A stretch of 7,457 bases of DNA from Candidatus Bathyarchaeota archaeon (GCA_003661945.1 QMXC01000053.1:1-7457), one strand, 5' to 3'. Positions 1 to 6,993 are shown, numbered from the stretch's first letter. The notes: generated from the letters alone by a model not told the origin. Translations and numbers: made by a program.

Positions 1-206
1 AAGGCTACAAAGTTGTGGCATGCTACGACCCGTACTGCATTCATCACAGACCTGAAAACGTCTGGACCTTGAGGGGAAGCATAGAAATAATCGCTGACGC
101 TTTCAGGTGCGGCTCGCTCCGTAAGATTCCGGAGATGATTCTCGCCTACGGCTTCTACACAGCCTACGTAGTTTACAGGGGACTAGTGCAAAAAATCGGA
201 GCGTAA
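1..206 (+). CDS. Probable glycosyltransferase family 2, C-terminal fragment (5' end outside window)
   Basis: The reading frame enters from the left edge (first full codon at base 3) and stops at TAA 204-206, leaving about 67 residues. The fragment opens with GYKVVACYDP, then an IHHRPEN stretch, then a basic amphipathic part (LRGSIEIIADAFRCGSLRK) and a hydrophobic tail (MILAYGFYTAYVVYRGL). A GYK...P...HHRP pattern followed by a basic and hydrophobic tail resembles the end of the catalytic domain of GT-A family 2 glycosyltransferases, where a late His lies near the metal and nucleotide-sugar site. The nucleotide-binding and DXD regions would lie outside the window, so this is recognition by pattern only. 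The GTG at 15 is only the first start-like codon of the fragment, not the true start. It converges with the minus-strand AIR synthase-like gene, leaving 4 bp between the stops. Confidence 0.5.
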   Translation, partial: GYKVVACYDPYCIHHRPENVWTLRGSIEIIADAFRCGSLRKIPEMILAYGFYTAYVVYRGLVQKIGA

Positions 207-210
207 TGGC

Positions 211-1224
211 TCAAGCACGTTTTCCTAGCGCCAGCCACAAGTGGTCACTTCTAGGTCGCACGAGCTCGGTTTCAAAGCCATCCTTGCGTACGAGAATGCG
301 CTTTTTAGGATTGTCCAATGTTTCGCCGATAATTGAGGCTTTTATTCCGTTTTTCCTCAGTTTTTCAAGGATTTTCGCCGCGTATTGTTTTTTCGTGGCG
401 ATTAGAAGCGCTCCGGAGCTTATGAGTTGAAGCGGGTCTATCTGGAAAAACCGGCAGATTTCAAGGGTTTCCTCGGCTACTGGAAGCTTTTCCTCAAAAA
501 TTTTTACGCCTACGTTGGAAGCGTCCGCCAACTCGTGGATTCCCCCAGCTACCCCGCCTTCAGTTGGGTCGTGCATCGCCGTGACTCCTCCAGTTTCAAA
601 AGCCAGCAACGCTTCTTTAACAACGCTTATGGACTCGAAAAAGCTTTTAGCATTGCTCAACAGTTCGTTGTCGACTTTCCCTCGAAGCTGGGCTTCCATG
701 TCATTGGCGAGAATTGCCGTGCCCTCGATTCCCACGGTCTTCGTCAGTATAAGCTTGTTTCCAGGCTCGGCGCCTCGTGATGTAACGTAGTGTCCTCTTT
801 TTGTTATTCCAACTATGCATCCGACGATTATGGGATGCGTTAGCCCCGGGGTTATTTCGCAGTGTCCCCCTATGATGGAGATTTCCAGTTTTTTCGCGGC
901 TTCGTCCATTTGAGCGCAGAGGTTTTCTATGGTTTTTTCGCTGGTTTTCTCCGGCAGTAGCATGCAGGATGCAAAGAAGCTTGGGTGAACTCCAAAAGTG
1001 GCTATGTCGTTTGCGTTTATGTTTACGGCGAGCCATCCTATACGTTCTAAAGCGCCGGTAATCGGGTCTGTTGAAACCACGATGGATGATTCGCCTACGT
1101 CGATTACGGCGCAGTCCACTCCAAGCGAGGGTCCAACAGCAACTTCTTTTCTTTTGACGCCTAGATGTTTGAAAACTATCTTTTCGAGAATTTCAGGTGG
1201 AATTTTCCCGAAAGCAAACCTCAA
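211..1224 (-). CDS. AIR synthase (PurM/HypE-like) family protein
   Basis: A 337-residue protein of the PurM-like ATP-binding fold (HypE, PurM, SelD, ThiL relatives), closest in style to archaeal HypE-like proteins. Visible signatures are the N-terminal FGKIPPEIL, the acidic nucleotide/metal motifs GVDCAVID (Asp37) and STDPITG (Asp53), NINANDIATFG (Asn72-Asp73), the GGHCE loop at 119-123, MHDPTEGGVAGG at 217-228 opening the C-terminal domain, and SSGALLIA. True HypE ends in a PRIC-like tail whose cysteine carries the carbamoyl/cyano group; this protein ends LALGKRA with no cysteine, and no hyp genes are nearby, so hydrogenase maturation is unlikely and the substrate is unknown. I chose the TTG at 1224: it begins right at the family-like N-terminus, has GAGGG 9 nt upstream, and sits 19 bp after the ECF gene. 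An in-frame ATG at 1290 would add 22 non-family residues and overlap the ECF gene by 47 bp. Confidence 0.8.
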   Translation of the reverse strand: MRFAFGKIPPEILEKIVFKHLGVKRKEVAVGPSLGVDCAVIDVGESSIVVSTDPITGALERIGWLAVNINANDIATFGVHPSFFASCMLLPEKTSEKTIENLCAQMDEAAKKLEISIIGGHCEITPGLTHPIIVGCIVGITKRGHYVTSRGAEPGNKLILTKTVGIEGTAILANDMEAQLRGKVDNELLSNAKSFFESISVVKEALLAFETGGVTAMHDPTEGGVAGGIHELADASNVGVKIFEEKLPVAEETLEICRFFQIDPLQLISSGALLIATKKQYAAKILEKLRKNGIKASIIGETLDNPKKRILVRKDGFETELVRPRSDHLWLALGKRA

Positions 1225-1243
1225 TGCCTGCGTCCCTCGGTGG

Positions 1244-1972
1244 CTATTTCTGCCGTAGATACGGAAGTGTTCGCCAAATAATCTTGGCAATAGGTAAAGC
1301 TATTGTTGCGCCTATTATCATTTGCCCAATGTTCACCGGAATTTCAGCCACGGCGGCTACTCCCATGAAAAACTGTTCGTAGAGGAAATAACCGAGAACC
1401 ATGATGAAACCACCGGTCATTATGGAGAAAACCGTCCAGCCCAGCTCCGGGTCAGCTATAAAGCCTACAGCTGCTATGGAAACCGCCACAGCGACGCCTA
1501 GGAAAATCCAAAACCATGCGGGAACACAAAACGTGAAAGCTCCCAATCCTAGGGTAAGTTCTATCTCGCCGCTATAGTAGATGCTACCCGTCCAGCCGAG
1601 TAAGAATCCTGCAAGCACGCCGAAAATGAGCGTAAACAGTTTCCAGTATGTTTTGGAACTGAACTTCGGGTTTCTCTTCTTAAGCGCGCCTACGACGGCG
1701 CCTTCACATGCTTTAATAACCAGTGTGGCTGGCGCGTATACGGGATAGCCTAGTATTAGGTCGGCAAGCATCGAGCCCACTCCCCCAGCGAAGGCTCCGA
1801 CGAATGAGCCGAAAAGCAACGCTGATAAGAAAACCATGGATTCGCCTACGTTGAAAAACCCTTTTGTCGCTGGAACATATACGGAAAATATTATCGTTGC
1901 GACGCAAACGAGGGCTGCAAAAACCGCTGCTACTGCCAGAGTGAATGGAGACAATGTTTCAGCTTTGTTCAT
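1244..1972 (-). CDS. ECF transporter S component (substrate-binding membrane subunit)
   Basis: A 242-residue, very hydrophobic protein resembling ECF-type vitamin transporter S components (PF07155-like group). Recognisable signatures are KGFFNVGESMVFLSALLFG (about residues 36-54), the glycine-rich GAFAGGVGSMLADLILGYPVYAPATLVIK segment (about 59-87, written here as one conserved region) and PVNIGQMIIGA near the C-terminus. I see six to seven membrane segments, roughly 12-33, 40-57, 58-75, 110-133, 140-172, 177-203 and 205-233. S components bind a vitamin or similar small molecule and dock onto a shared EcfA/EcfA'/EcfT module; none is encoded here, so the module must lie elsewhere (group II arrangement). 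At 242 residues it is longer than the usual 170-200, the extra length lying around residues 100-150. The substrate cannot be read from the sequence. The ATG is 13 bp downstream of a perfect inverted repeat, a likely operator, and the next gene follows after 19 bp. Confidence 0.85.
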   Translation of the reverse strand: MNKAETLSPFTLAVAAVFAALVCVATIIFSVYVPATKGFFNVGESMVFLSALLFGSFVGAFAGGVGSMLADLILGYPVYAPATLVIKACEGAVVGALKKRNPKFSSKTYWKLFTLIFGVLAGFLLGWTGSIYYSGEIELTLGLGAFTFCVPAWFWIFLGVAVAVSIAAVGFIADPELGWTVFSIMTGGFIMVLGYFLYEQFFMGVAAVAEIPVNIGQMIIGATIALPIAKIIWRTLPYLRQK

Positions 1973-1985
1973 CCTTCATCAAGTG

Positions 1986-2007
1986 TAGTATAGTTACAAC
2001 TATACTA
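1986..2007. promoter_or_regulatory. Perfect 10-bp inverted repeat, candidate operator of the ECF gene
   Basis: The arms TAGTATAGTT (1986-1995) and AACTATACTA (1998-2007) are exact reverse complements separated by two bases (AC on the plus strand). The site occupies the 57-bp gap between the winged-helix fusion gene and the ECF gene, ending 13 bp before the ECF ATG, where a bound dimer would cover an archaeal promoter or start site. The 22-bp length, about two helical turns, suits a dimeric winged-helix protein. I did not find a second copy in the window. A hairpin terminator is less likely: the stem is only 2 of 10 G:C pairs, the loop would be 2 nt, and no T tract follows. Confidence 0.6.
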
Positions 2008-2029
2008 ATATTCTTTGCGGCTTCGAAGT

Positions 2030-3448
2030 TCATAGAAGAATCTTCAACTCGTCGATGGCGCTTAGCACTCTTTCCCCTCGTTGCGTTAGACGGAAAAACT
2101 TTTTTCCCTCTTTCTCGTGGGCGGTTATCAAGCCTTTCCTTTCCAGTTCGTTAAGGTGTTGATAAACCGCGCCTCGGGTCATAGTCTTTCCAAGCTTCTT
2201 CCATATGGCGTAGCCGTAAGTTTCCCGGCGGCTTATTATTCGAAGTATTTTCTCCTTTGTGCTTAACTCCAAGCCTAGTCCCGCTGTTTTTCGTTTTTTG
2301 GTGAGCGTTTGAAGCACATCTGTAGCTTTCAATCCGCTTCCCGTGATAAGGCATACAACTTTCTCATCATCGTGGATTGCGTTCTTGTTTGTGAGCTTCT
2401 TTAGGGCAGCTATGGTTGCGGAGCTGGATGGTTCAGCGAATATTCCTTCAAGCCTCGCTATTTCTTGTTCCGCTGTGAAAATTTCGCTGTCAGAAACGGC
2501 TACTGCCGTTCCATTCGAATCTCGTATTGCCTGCAGCGCTAGTTCGCAATACAACGGTTTTTCCACGAGGATAGCCAACGCGTGAGTAAACGGTTTTTCT
2601 CTGCTTTTCCGTTTTGATTTTCGCCCCGTATAAGCGTTTATTATCGGCGCGCATCCAGTTGACTGAACGCCTACTATTCGGGGCACATGCTCTATTTTTC
2701 CCATTTCTCGAAGTTCCCGGAAGCCTTTCCACACCGAATAGGCTGTTGCTCCACTTCCCATGGAAACTATGAGCCAGTCTGGCACTCCGAGCTGTTCAAC
2801 AACCTCGTAGGCTATGGTTTTTTGAGCTTCTATCACAAGTGGGTTTAGCTCAGGTGTGGCTTGATACCACCCGGTTTCCTCTGCAAGCGTTTCGGCACGG
2901 GTTACGGCTTCGTCAATTAGTTCGCCATATTCCTCTATCACCGCGTCGTAAATCAGCATTTGAGCAAGCTTGCCCATGTCCACCATTTTTGGAACTATCA
3001 CGTGGCATGTAAGTCCACATTTTGCGCTGTAAGCTGCTAGGGAAGCACCCATGTTTCCCTGCGTGGCGCATATGAGCGTTTCGCTGTTTAAATCTAAGGC
3101 ATTTGAAACGAGAAGAGCGGCGCTTCTGTCTCTATAGGACTGTGTTGGATTTCTTGTTTCATCCTTCAAGAATAGGCTTTTAACCCCTAGCTTTTCCGCA
3201 AGCCTTCCCGCTTTGTGCAGTGGGGTGCCTCCTTCTCCGAAGGAAACGGTTTTCGAAACTTTCGGCATTAGGGGCTTGTATCTCCAAAATGAAAGCTTTC
3301 CCCGTAGACGCGTTTTCCGAAGTTTTTCAAAATCGTAAACATATTCCAGTAGGTTTCCACATTTTGGGCATTTGTAAATCAATGGGTATTCAGAATACGT
3401 GGCTGAACATTTTACACATTTTAACGCTGTCAACGGAGAACGCTCCAC
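2030..3448 (-). CDS. Threonine synthase-like protein (PLP fold-type II) fused to a C-terminal winged helix; PLP lysine replaced by Arg
   Basis: A 472-residue protein in three parts. Residues 11-30 form a zinc ribbon (CxxC at 11/14 and 27/30), common in archaeal ThrC. Residues 65-385 are threonine synthase-like: GEGGTPL (71-77), KDETRNPTQSYRDRS (95-109), ATQGNMGASLAAY (128-140), phosphate-loop-like GSGAT (231-235), VWKGFREL and TGSGLK (369-374). Residues 395-472 are a PadR/ArsR-type winged helix, with YGYAIWKKL, recognition-helix-like RGAVYQHLNELERKGL and wing GKKFFRLTQRG. ThrC makes threonine from O-phosphohomoserine using a lysine Schiff base in the SFKDR motif; here that position is Arg106 (AGA at 3133-3131), so normal catalysis is doubtful. 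The protein may be a ligand-sensing regulator, although an active lineage variant cannot be excluded. The start is GTG; a TTG at 3433 with GGAG upstream is an alternative and would still keep the zinc ribbon. It follows the TIM-barrel gene by 29 bp. Confidence 0.85.
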   Translation of the reverse strand: MERSPLTALKCVKCSATYSEYPLIYKCPKCGNLLEYVYDFEKLRKTRLRGKLSFWRYKPLMPKVSKTVSFGEGGTPLHKAGRLAEKLGVKSLFLKDETRNPTQSYRDRSAALLVSNALDLNSETLICATQGNMGASLAAYSAKCGLTCHVIVPKMVDMGKLAQMLIYDAVIEEYGELIDEAVTRAETLAEETGWYQATPELNPLVIEAQKTIAYEVVEQLGVPDWLIVSMGSGATAYSVWKGFRELREMGKIEHVPRIVGVQSTGCAPIINAYTGRKSKRKSREKPFTHALAILVEKPLYCELALQAIRDSNGTAVAVSDSEIFTAEQEIARLEGIFAEPSSSATIAALKKLTNKNAIHDDEKVVCLITGSGLKATDVLQTLTKKRKTAGLGLELSTKEKILRIISRRETYGYAIWKKLGKTMTRGAVYQHLNELERKGLITAHEKEGKKFFRLTQRGERVLSAIDELKILL

Positions 3449-3477
3449 TCGGCAATAATTTTAAGGGTTTTCCGTGT

Positions 3478-4221
3478 TTATAGCCTTTTCAAAATGCTGT
3501 AGTCTACGTGCTGGGTTTTCTGATACTCGGGTAGATACTCCAGCACAATCCAGCCTTCGAACCGCTTTTTTCGAAGCACGTGTAGAATTTCTGAAAAATC
3601 GAGCACACCTTTGGGGTGAAACATGGGTATGTGCAGTTGTCTGTGCCCCTCGCTGTGGTTAGAAACGTGCAGAACGCTGATTAAGGGCATATACCTTCCT
3701 ATTTCTTCCAAGACTTCCGTGTGGCTTTTCATATGCGCCGTGTCGTAACACATGGCGTAAACCTCAGGCGCGGTTCTGACAAAACGGGCGATTTCATCAG
3801 CGCCAACGAGAAACCTTTTTTCACCTAGAAACGTTTCCCAGCAGAGCTTGACGCCGTGAAAACGCGCCATACTTGCAACTTCCCTCTTCAAAAATTTTTC
3901 AACCCTCTGCATAGGCGAACGGGAAGGATGAACAACCATCAAAGAGCATCCGAGCGTAAAAGCCATCTCAAAGGCTTTTTTAAAGATTTTAAGGCTTAAG
4001 CCGTAATCGTCAAGTCTAAAGCTTGGAAGATGAATTACCGCTACTTCCGTATGTCCCGCGTCCAGTATCTGCCTACAAACCCGTTTATGGTTGATTTTAA
4101 GAAAAACCTTCGGATTGTGAAAGGCGAGTTCAACTGTTCCCATATCTTTCAAGTATATTTCATAAAATCGTTGAGGGTCTTTTTCTGGAAAAGCGTAGCG
4201 TTGAGCAACCTTTAAGCTCAT
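3478..4221 (-). CDS. Sugar phosphate isomerase/epimerase-like TIM-barrel protein (xylose isomerase-like / AP endonuclease 2 superfamily)
   Basis: A 247-residue protein of the PF01261 superfamily, metal-dependent TIM barrels that include sugar isomerases, epimerases and endonuclease IV. Candidate strand-end metal and catalytic residues appear in the expected order: VIHLPS (His64), VVHPS (His98), CWETF (Glu129), CYDTAHM (Asp160, His163), LHVSNH (His185), LHIPMFHPKGVLDF (His197) and VLEY (Glu228). The core four-ligand set Glu/Asp/His/Glu appears present, so I expect an active metalloenzyme; the substrate is unknown. Length is slightly short for the family (250-290). The ATG overlaps the stop of the upstream flippase-like gene (ATGA, 4 bp), which implies translational coupling. 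That membrane partner hints at sugar or lipid-linked intermediates, but this is inference. Confidence 0.8.
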   Translation of the reverse strand: MSLKVAQRYAFPEKDPQRFYEIYLKDMGTVELAFHNPKVFLKINHKRVCRQILDAGHTEVAVIHLPSFRLDDYGLSLKIFKKAFEMAFTLGCSLMVVHPSRSPMQRVEKFLKREVASMARFHGVKLCWETFLGEKRFLVGADEIARFVRTAPEVYAMCYDTAHMKSHTEVLEEIGRYMPLISVLHVSNHSEGHRQLHIPMFHPKGVLDFSEILHVLRKKRFEGWIVLEYLPEYQKTQHVDYSILKRL

Positions 4222-5306
4222 CGGTTTTCCTTCTCAGAAGGTTGTTCAAGAAGCTTTTTAGTGTCCACTGTTGTTATGACTTGAATTCCCAGTAGTTGTT
4301 GAGCAGCGAATCCTATGAAAAACCTTGCCAAAACGGTTAAAATTCGTATTAGAATCGTGGCTGTTATGCACAGTTTTAAGTCTGGAACGAGAAGATAAAA
4401 GAAAAGGGTGGACATCGTTATTTCAGGCAAGCCTACTTCGAAGGGCACGCCTAACGGAACAGCTTTTATGGCTATTATAAGGGCGGAAACCACCATCAAA
4501 ACGCTCCAAGAAATTTGAGAAAACCCAAGCGAGAGAAAGACGAAATAGTAGGTAAGTATGTTGAACATCCATGATGCTGTTGCAAATACTATAGGCGGTG
4601 CGAGAGCTTTGACATCGGCGCCGTAGGTTTTAATTCCCTTGTGAAACATCCTCGTAGCCCTTAAAGCTTCTGTACGCAACGTTTTCAGCTTCCATCTTCC
4701 ACGGGTTACGTAGTCGGCGAACCTCACCAAGGCGTCAACCATCCGTAAAGTCCAAGCTTCCTTTATGCAGAAGAGAAGCAGGACGATTAATGAAACTACG
4801 GTTCCCGCAATTACGAGGACCATGAGGTTTAGAACGAATCCTGTGAGAAGGTGGTTCACGAAGAGGGTTAAAGCGCCTAAAACCAGCATCAACGCTGTTA
4901 TTATCGTACCTATGATTCTCTGAGCCACAAGGGAGGCAACAACCTTTCCAATTCCGTCTTCATGGTCCTTGCCCATTAGATAGGCTTTGGAGATTTCCCC
5001 GCTGACGCCTTCAGCTGGAATAAGCAAGTCGATGAATAAGCCTACCCAGACCAAAAGGAAGGTCTTCTTGAAGCTAGGCTTTATGGATAGGGGGCGGAGC
5101 AGAAAATGCCACGTTAAAGCGAAAAACGAAACGTCCAGTATTGACGCTGCAAAAGCTAAAAGGTAGAAATACGGATTTGCACGTTGTATTTCACTAATGA
5201 TTTTCGGGATGTCAACGTTGAACACGTAAATATAGATTAGGAACGCGGCTACTCCGGCCAAGAGAAGAATAAGCGCTTTCGGGGAAAACTGTGTTTCAGA
5301 ACCCAT
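4218..5306 (-). CDS. Flippase-like integral membrane protein (UPF0104 / LPG synthase TM-domain family)
   Basis: A 362-residue polytopic membrane protein resembling the PF03706 family (the membrane domain of lysylphosphatidylglycerol synthase, with many stand-alone archaeal members). Hydrophobic segments lie around 11-30, 46-66, 83-97, 122-150, 158-182, 235-262, 267-290, 300-316 and 320-345. The family signature LIPAEGVSGEISKAYLM is at 95-111, and a second conserved-looking Gly/Pro stretch, AVPLGVPFEVGLPE, lies near 287-300. There is no soluble aminoacyl-transfer domain, so it is not a full MprF. Stand-alone members are often annotated as flippases and occur beside glycosyltransferases; the cargo here is unknown. 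It starts 19 bp after pyrG with no strong ribosome binding site and overlaps the following TIM-barrel gene by 4 bp, so it is probably part of the pyrG transcript. Confidence 0.8.
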   Translation of the reverse strand: MGSETQFSPKALILLLAGVAAFLIYIYVFNVDIPKIISEIQRANPYFYLLAFAASILDVSFFALTWHFLLRPLSIKPSFKKTFLLVWVGLFIDLLIPAEGVSGEISKAYLMGKDHEDGIGKVVASLVAQRIIGTIITALMLVLGALTLFVNHLLTGFVLNLMVLVIAGTVVSLIVLLLFCIKEAWTLRMVDALVRFADYVTRGRWKLKTLRTEALRATRMFHKGIKTYGADVKALAPPIVFATASWMFNILTYYFVFLSLGFSQISWSVLMVVSALIIAIKAVPLGVPFEVGLPEITMSTLFFYLLVPDLKLCITATILIRILTVLARFFIGFAAQQLLGIQVITTVDTKKLLEQPSEKENR

Positions 5307-5325
5307 TTCGAGGCGTCCACAAGTT

Positions 5326-6951
5326 TTAGAATTCTGGCTTCAGCTTTCCAAGTTTTCTGTCAAGGCAGGCTTTGACGAAACCGTAGTACTCGGGGTCGGG
5401 TCTCCCAGGTCTGCTTTTGAATTCTCCGTGGAACTGCGACGCGAAAAAGAAGTAATGGTTGGGGAGTTCGAGAATTTCCATTCTTCTTCTGTCAGGGCTT
5501 GTGCCCGAGAATACCAGCCCCTCGTCTTCTAAAATCTTCCGGTATTCGATGTTCACTTCGAATCGGTGTCTATGTCTCTCGTAGATTTCCTCGGCTTTAT
5601 ATAGCCTATGCGCCAACGTTTCAGGCTTTATTACTATTTTGTGGGCGCCGAGCCTCATGGTTGCGCCTTTGTATTTGATGTCTTTCTGTTCAGGCATAAG
5701 GTCAATTACCGGATGCGGTGTGTCAGGGTTTATTTCTGTGCTGTTTGCGTCTTTTAATCCGCATATGTTTCGGGCAAACTCGACAACGGCTAGCTGGAAT
5801 CCGAAGCATACGCCTAGGAAGGGAATGTTGTTTTCACGGGCGAACTGAATCGCTTTGATTTTTCCCTCAGTTCCCCTCTTGCCGAACCCGTAGGGAACGA
5901 ACACGCCGTCGAAATCTTTGAGAAGCGCCAGTTCGGCGGGGTCTTCCTCGAACCTTTCAGCTTCGATGTATTCGATCGTTACGCTTGTCCGACACTTAGC
6001 TCCGCCGTGTCGGAGGGCTTCGCTCATGCTCACGTAGCTGTCAGCTAAACCCGCATACTTCCCGACCAACGCGATTTTCACTTCGTGCTTCGGCTTCAAA
6101 ATAGCGTTTACAAAGCTCTCCCATTCTCCCATTTCAGGCTGTCTTTTCGGAAGCTTTAATCTTTCACATACGAAGTCTCCCATCCCCTGCTTGTCAAGGA
6201 TAAGCGGCACCTGATAGATGGTTTTCACGTTGTAGGAGCAGAAAACAGCCTCCGGAGGTATCGTTCCGAACAGGGCTATCTTTCGAAGGGCTTCAGAATC
6301 AATCATTTCTCTACATCTTGCAACTATTATGTCGGGCTGAATTCCTATGCGTCGAAGCTCGTTGACGCTGTGTTGAAGCGGCTTGGTCTTCATTTCCCCG
6401 GTTACGTCGAGAATCGGCACGAGGGCAACGTGCACGTAAAGCGTGTTATCGTAGCCTTCCTCCAGCCTCATCTGACGAATCGCCTCAAGAAAAGGAAGCC
6501 CTTCGATGTCGCCGACTGTCCCACCGCATTCTGTTAAAACCACGTCAACCTTTGACTTTCTCGCAACTTTCCGGATGCGGTTTTTAATCTCGTTTGTTAC
6601 GTGGGGAACTATCTGAACGCATCTTCCAAGAAAATTTCCTTTACGCTCCTTTTCAATCACCGCTTGGTAAATTTGTCCCGTGGTGATGTTATTCTCCTTT
6701 GAAAGATTCAAGTCGAGAAACCGTTCATACCAGCCCAAGTCAAGGTCAGTTTCGCCTCCGTCGTCCGTAACAAAGACTTCACCGTGCATGTATGGGTTCA
6801 TGGTTCCAGCGTCAACATTCACGTAGGGGTCCACTTTTATTACTGTCACTTTGAATCCTCTAGCTTGAAGCATTTTCCCTATAGACGACGTAACTATACC
6901 CTTTCCAACAGAACTTAAGACCCCGCCGGTTACGAAAATAAACTTGACCAC
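5326..6951 (-). CDS. pyrG: CTP synthase (glutamine hydrolysing)
   Basis: A 541-residue protein, normal family length, making CTP from UTP, ATP and glutamine, the last step of pyrimidine nucleotide synthesis in the cytoplasm. The N-terminal synthetase domain (1-270) has the P-loop VTGGVLSSVGKGI (Lys17), VDPYVNVDAGTMNP, DDGGETDLDLGWYERF (Asp71) and TECGGTVGDIEG (Glu141). The C-terminal class I glutamine amidotransferase domain (about 290-541) has the nucleophile in GVCFGFQ (Cys382) and His508/Glu510 in FHGEF. Glutaminase-site differences from the common form are PYGFG for PGGFG at the oxyanion region, CFGFQ for CLGMQ and HGEF for HPEF. I chose GTG at 6951: GGAGGAG lies just upstream and the product begins MVKFIFVTGG like its family. 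A GTG nine codons earlier (6978) would include that Shine-Dalgarno inside the gene and lie at or before the predicted transcription start. Confidence 0.96.
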   Translation of the reverse strand: MVKFIFVTGGVLSSVGKGIVTSSIGKMLQARGFKVTVIKVDPYVNVDAGTMNPYMHGEVFVTDDGGETDLDLGWYERFLDLNLSKENNITTGQIYQAVIEKERKGNFLGRCVQIVPHVTNEIKNRIRKVARKSKVDVVLTECGGTVGDIEGLPFLEAIRQMRLEEGYDNTLYVHVALVPILDVTGEMKTKPLQHSVNELRRIGIQPDIIVARCREMIDSEALRKIALFGTIPPEAVFCSYNVKTIYQVPLILDKQGMGDFVCERLKLPKRQPEMGEWESFVNAILKPKHEVKIALVGKYAGLADSYVSMSEALRHGGAKCRTSVTIEYIEAERFEEDPAELALLKDFDGVFVPYGFGKRGTEGKIKAIQFARENNIPFLGVCFGFQLAVVEFARNICGLKDANSTEINPDTPHPVIDLMPEQKDIKYKGATMRLGAHKIVIKPETLAHRLYKAEEIYERHRHRFEVNIEYRKILEDEGLVFSGTSPDRRRMEILELPNHYFFFASQFHGEFKSRPGRPDPEYYGFVKACLDRKLGKLKPEF

Positions 6952-6956
6952 GCTTG

Positions 6957-6968
6957 CCTTCTCCTCCA
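6957..6968 (-). promoter_or_regulatory. Ribosome binding site of pyrG that decides its start
   Basis: On the minus strand GGAGGAG precedes the GTG at 6951 with about 9 nt between, a good match to the archaeal anti-Shine-Dalgarno (GGAGGTGAT-type). It lies inside the reading frame opened by the earlier GTG at 6978, which argues that the earlier codon is not the start. Confidence 0.6.
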
Positions 6969-6993
6969 CAACAAACACTAAACTGTATATGAA

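Noticed and set aside
427..780. Plus-strand frame of 117 codons opposite the AIR synthase-like gene
   Set aside because: It lies entirely antisense to clear PurM-fold motifs and has no recognisable domain.
701..1036. Minus-strand frame of 111 codons, very Arg/His rich
   Set aside because: It is a frame-shifted shadow of the AIR synthase-like gene.
211..1224. Calling the AIR synthase-like gene hypE
   Set aside because: The C-terminal cysteine tail that defines HypE function is absent and no hydrogenase-maturation genes are nearby.
1088..1852. The 13-mer GATTCGCCTACGT occurs at 1088-1100 and again at about 1839-1851
   Set aside because: Both copies simply encode VGES within two unrelated proteins (DVGESS and NVGESM); a coincidence of coding, not a repeat element.
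1986..2007. The inverted repeat read as an intrinsic terminator of the threonine synthase-like gene
   Set aside because: The stem is AT-rich with a 2-nt loop and no T tract follows on the minus strand; dimer-operator geometry explains it better.
2030..3448. The winged helix as a separate gene joined by a sequencing error
   Set aside because: The frame is continuous from the TGSGLK motif through the linker into the winged helix with no internal stop, no start-like gap and no sign of a frameshift.
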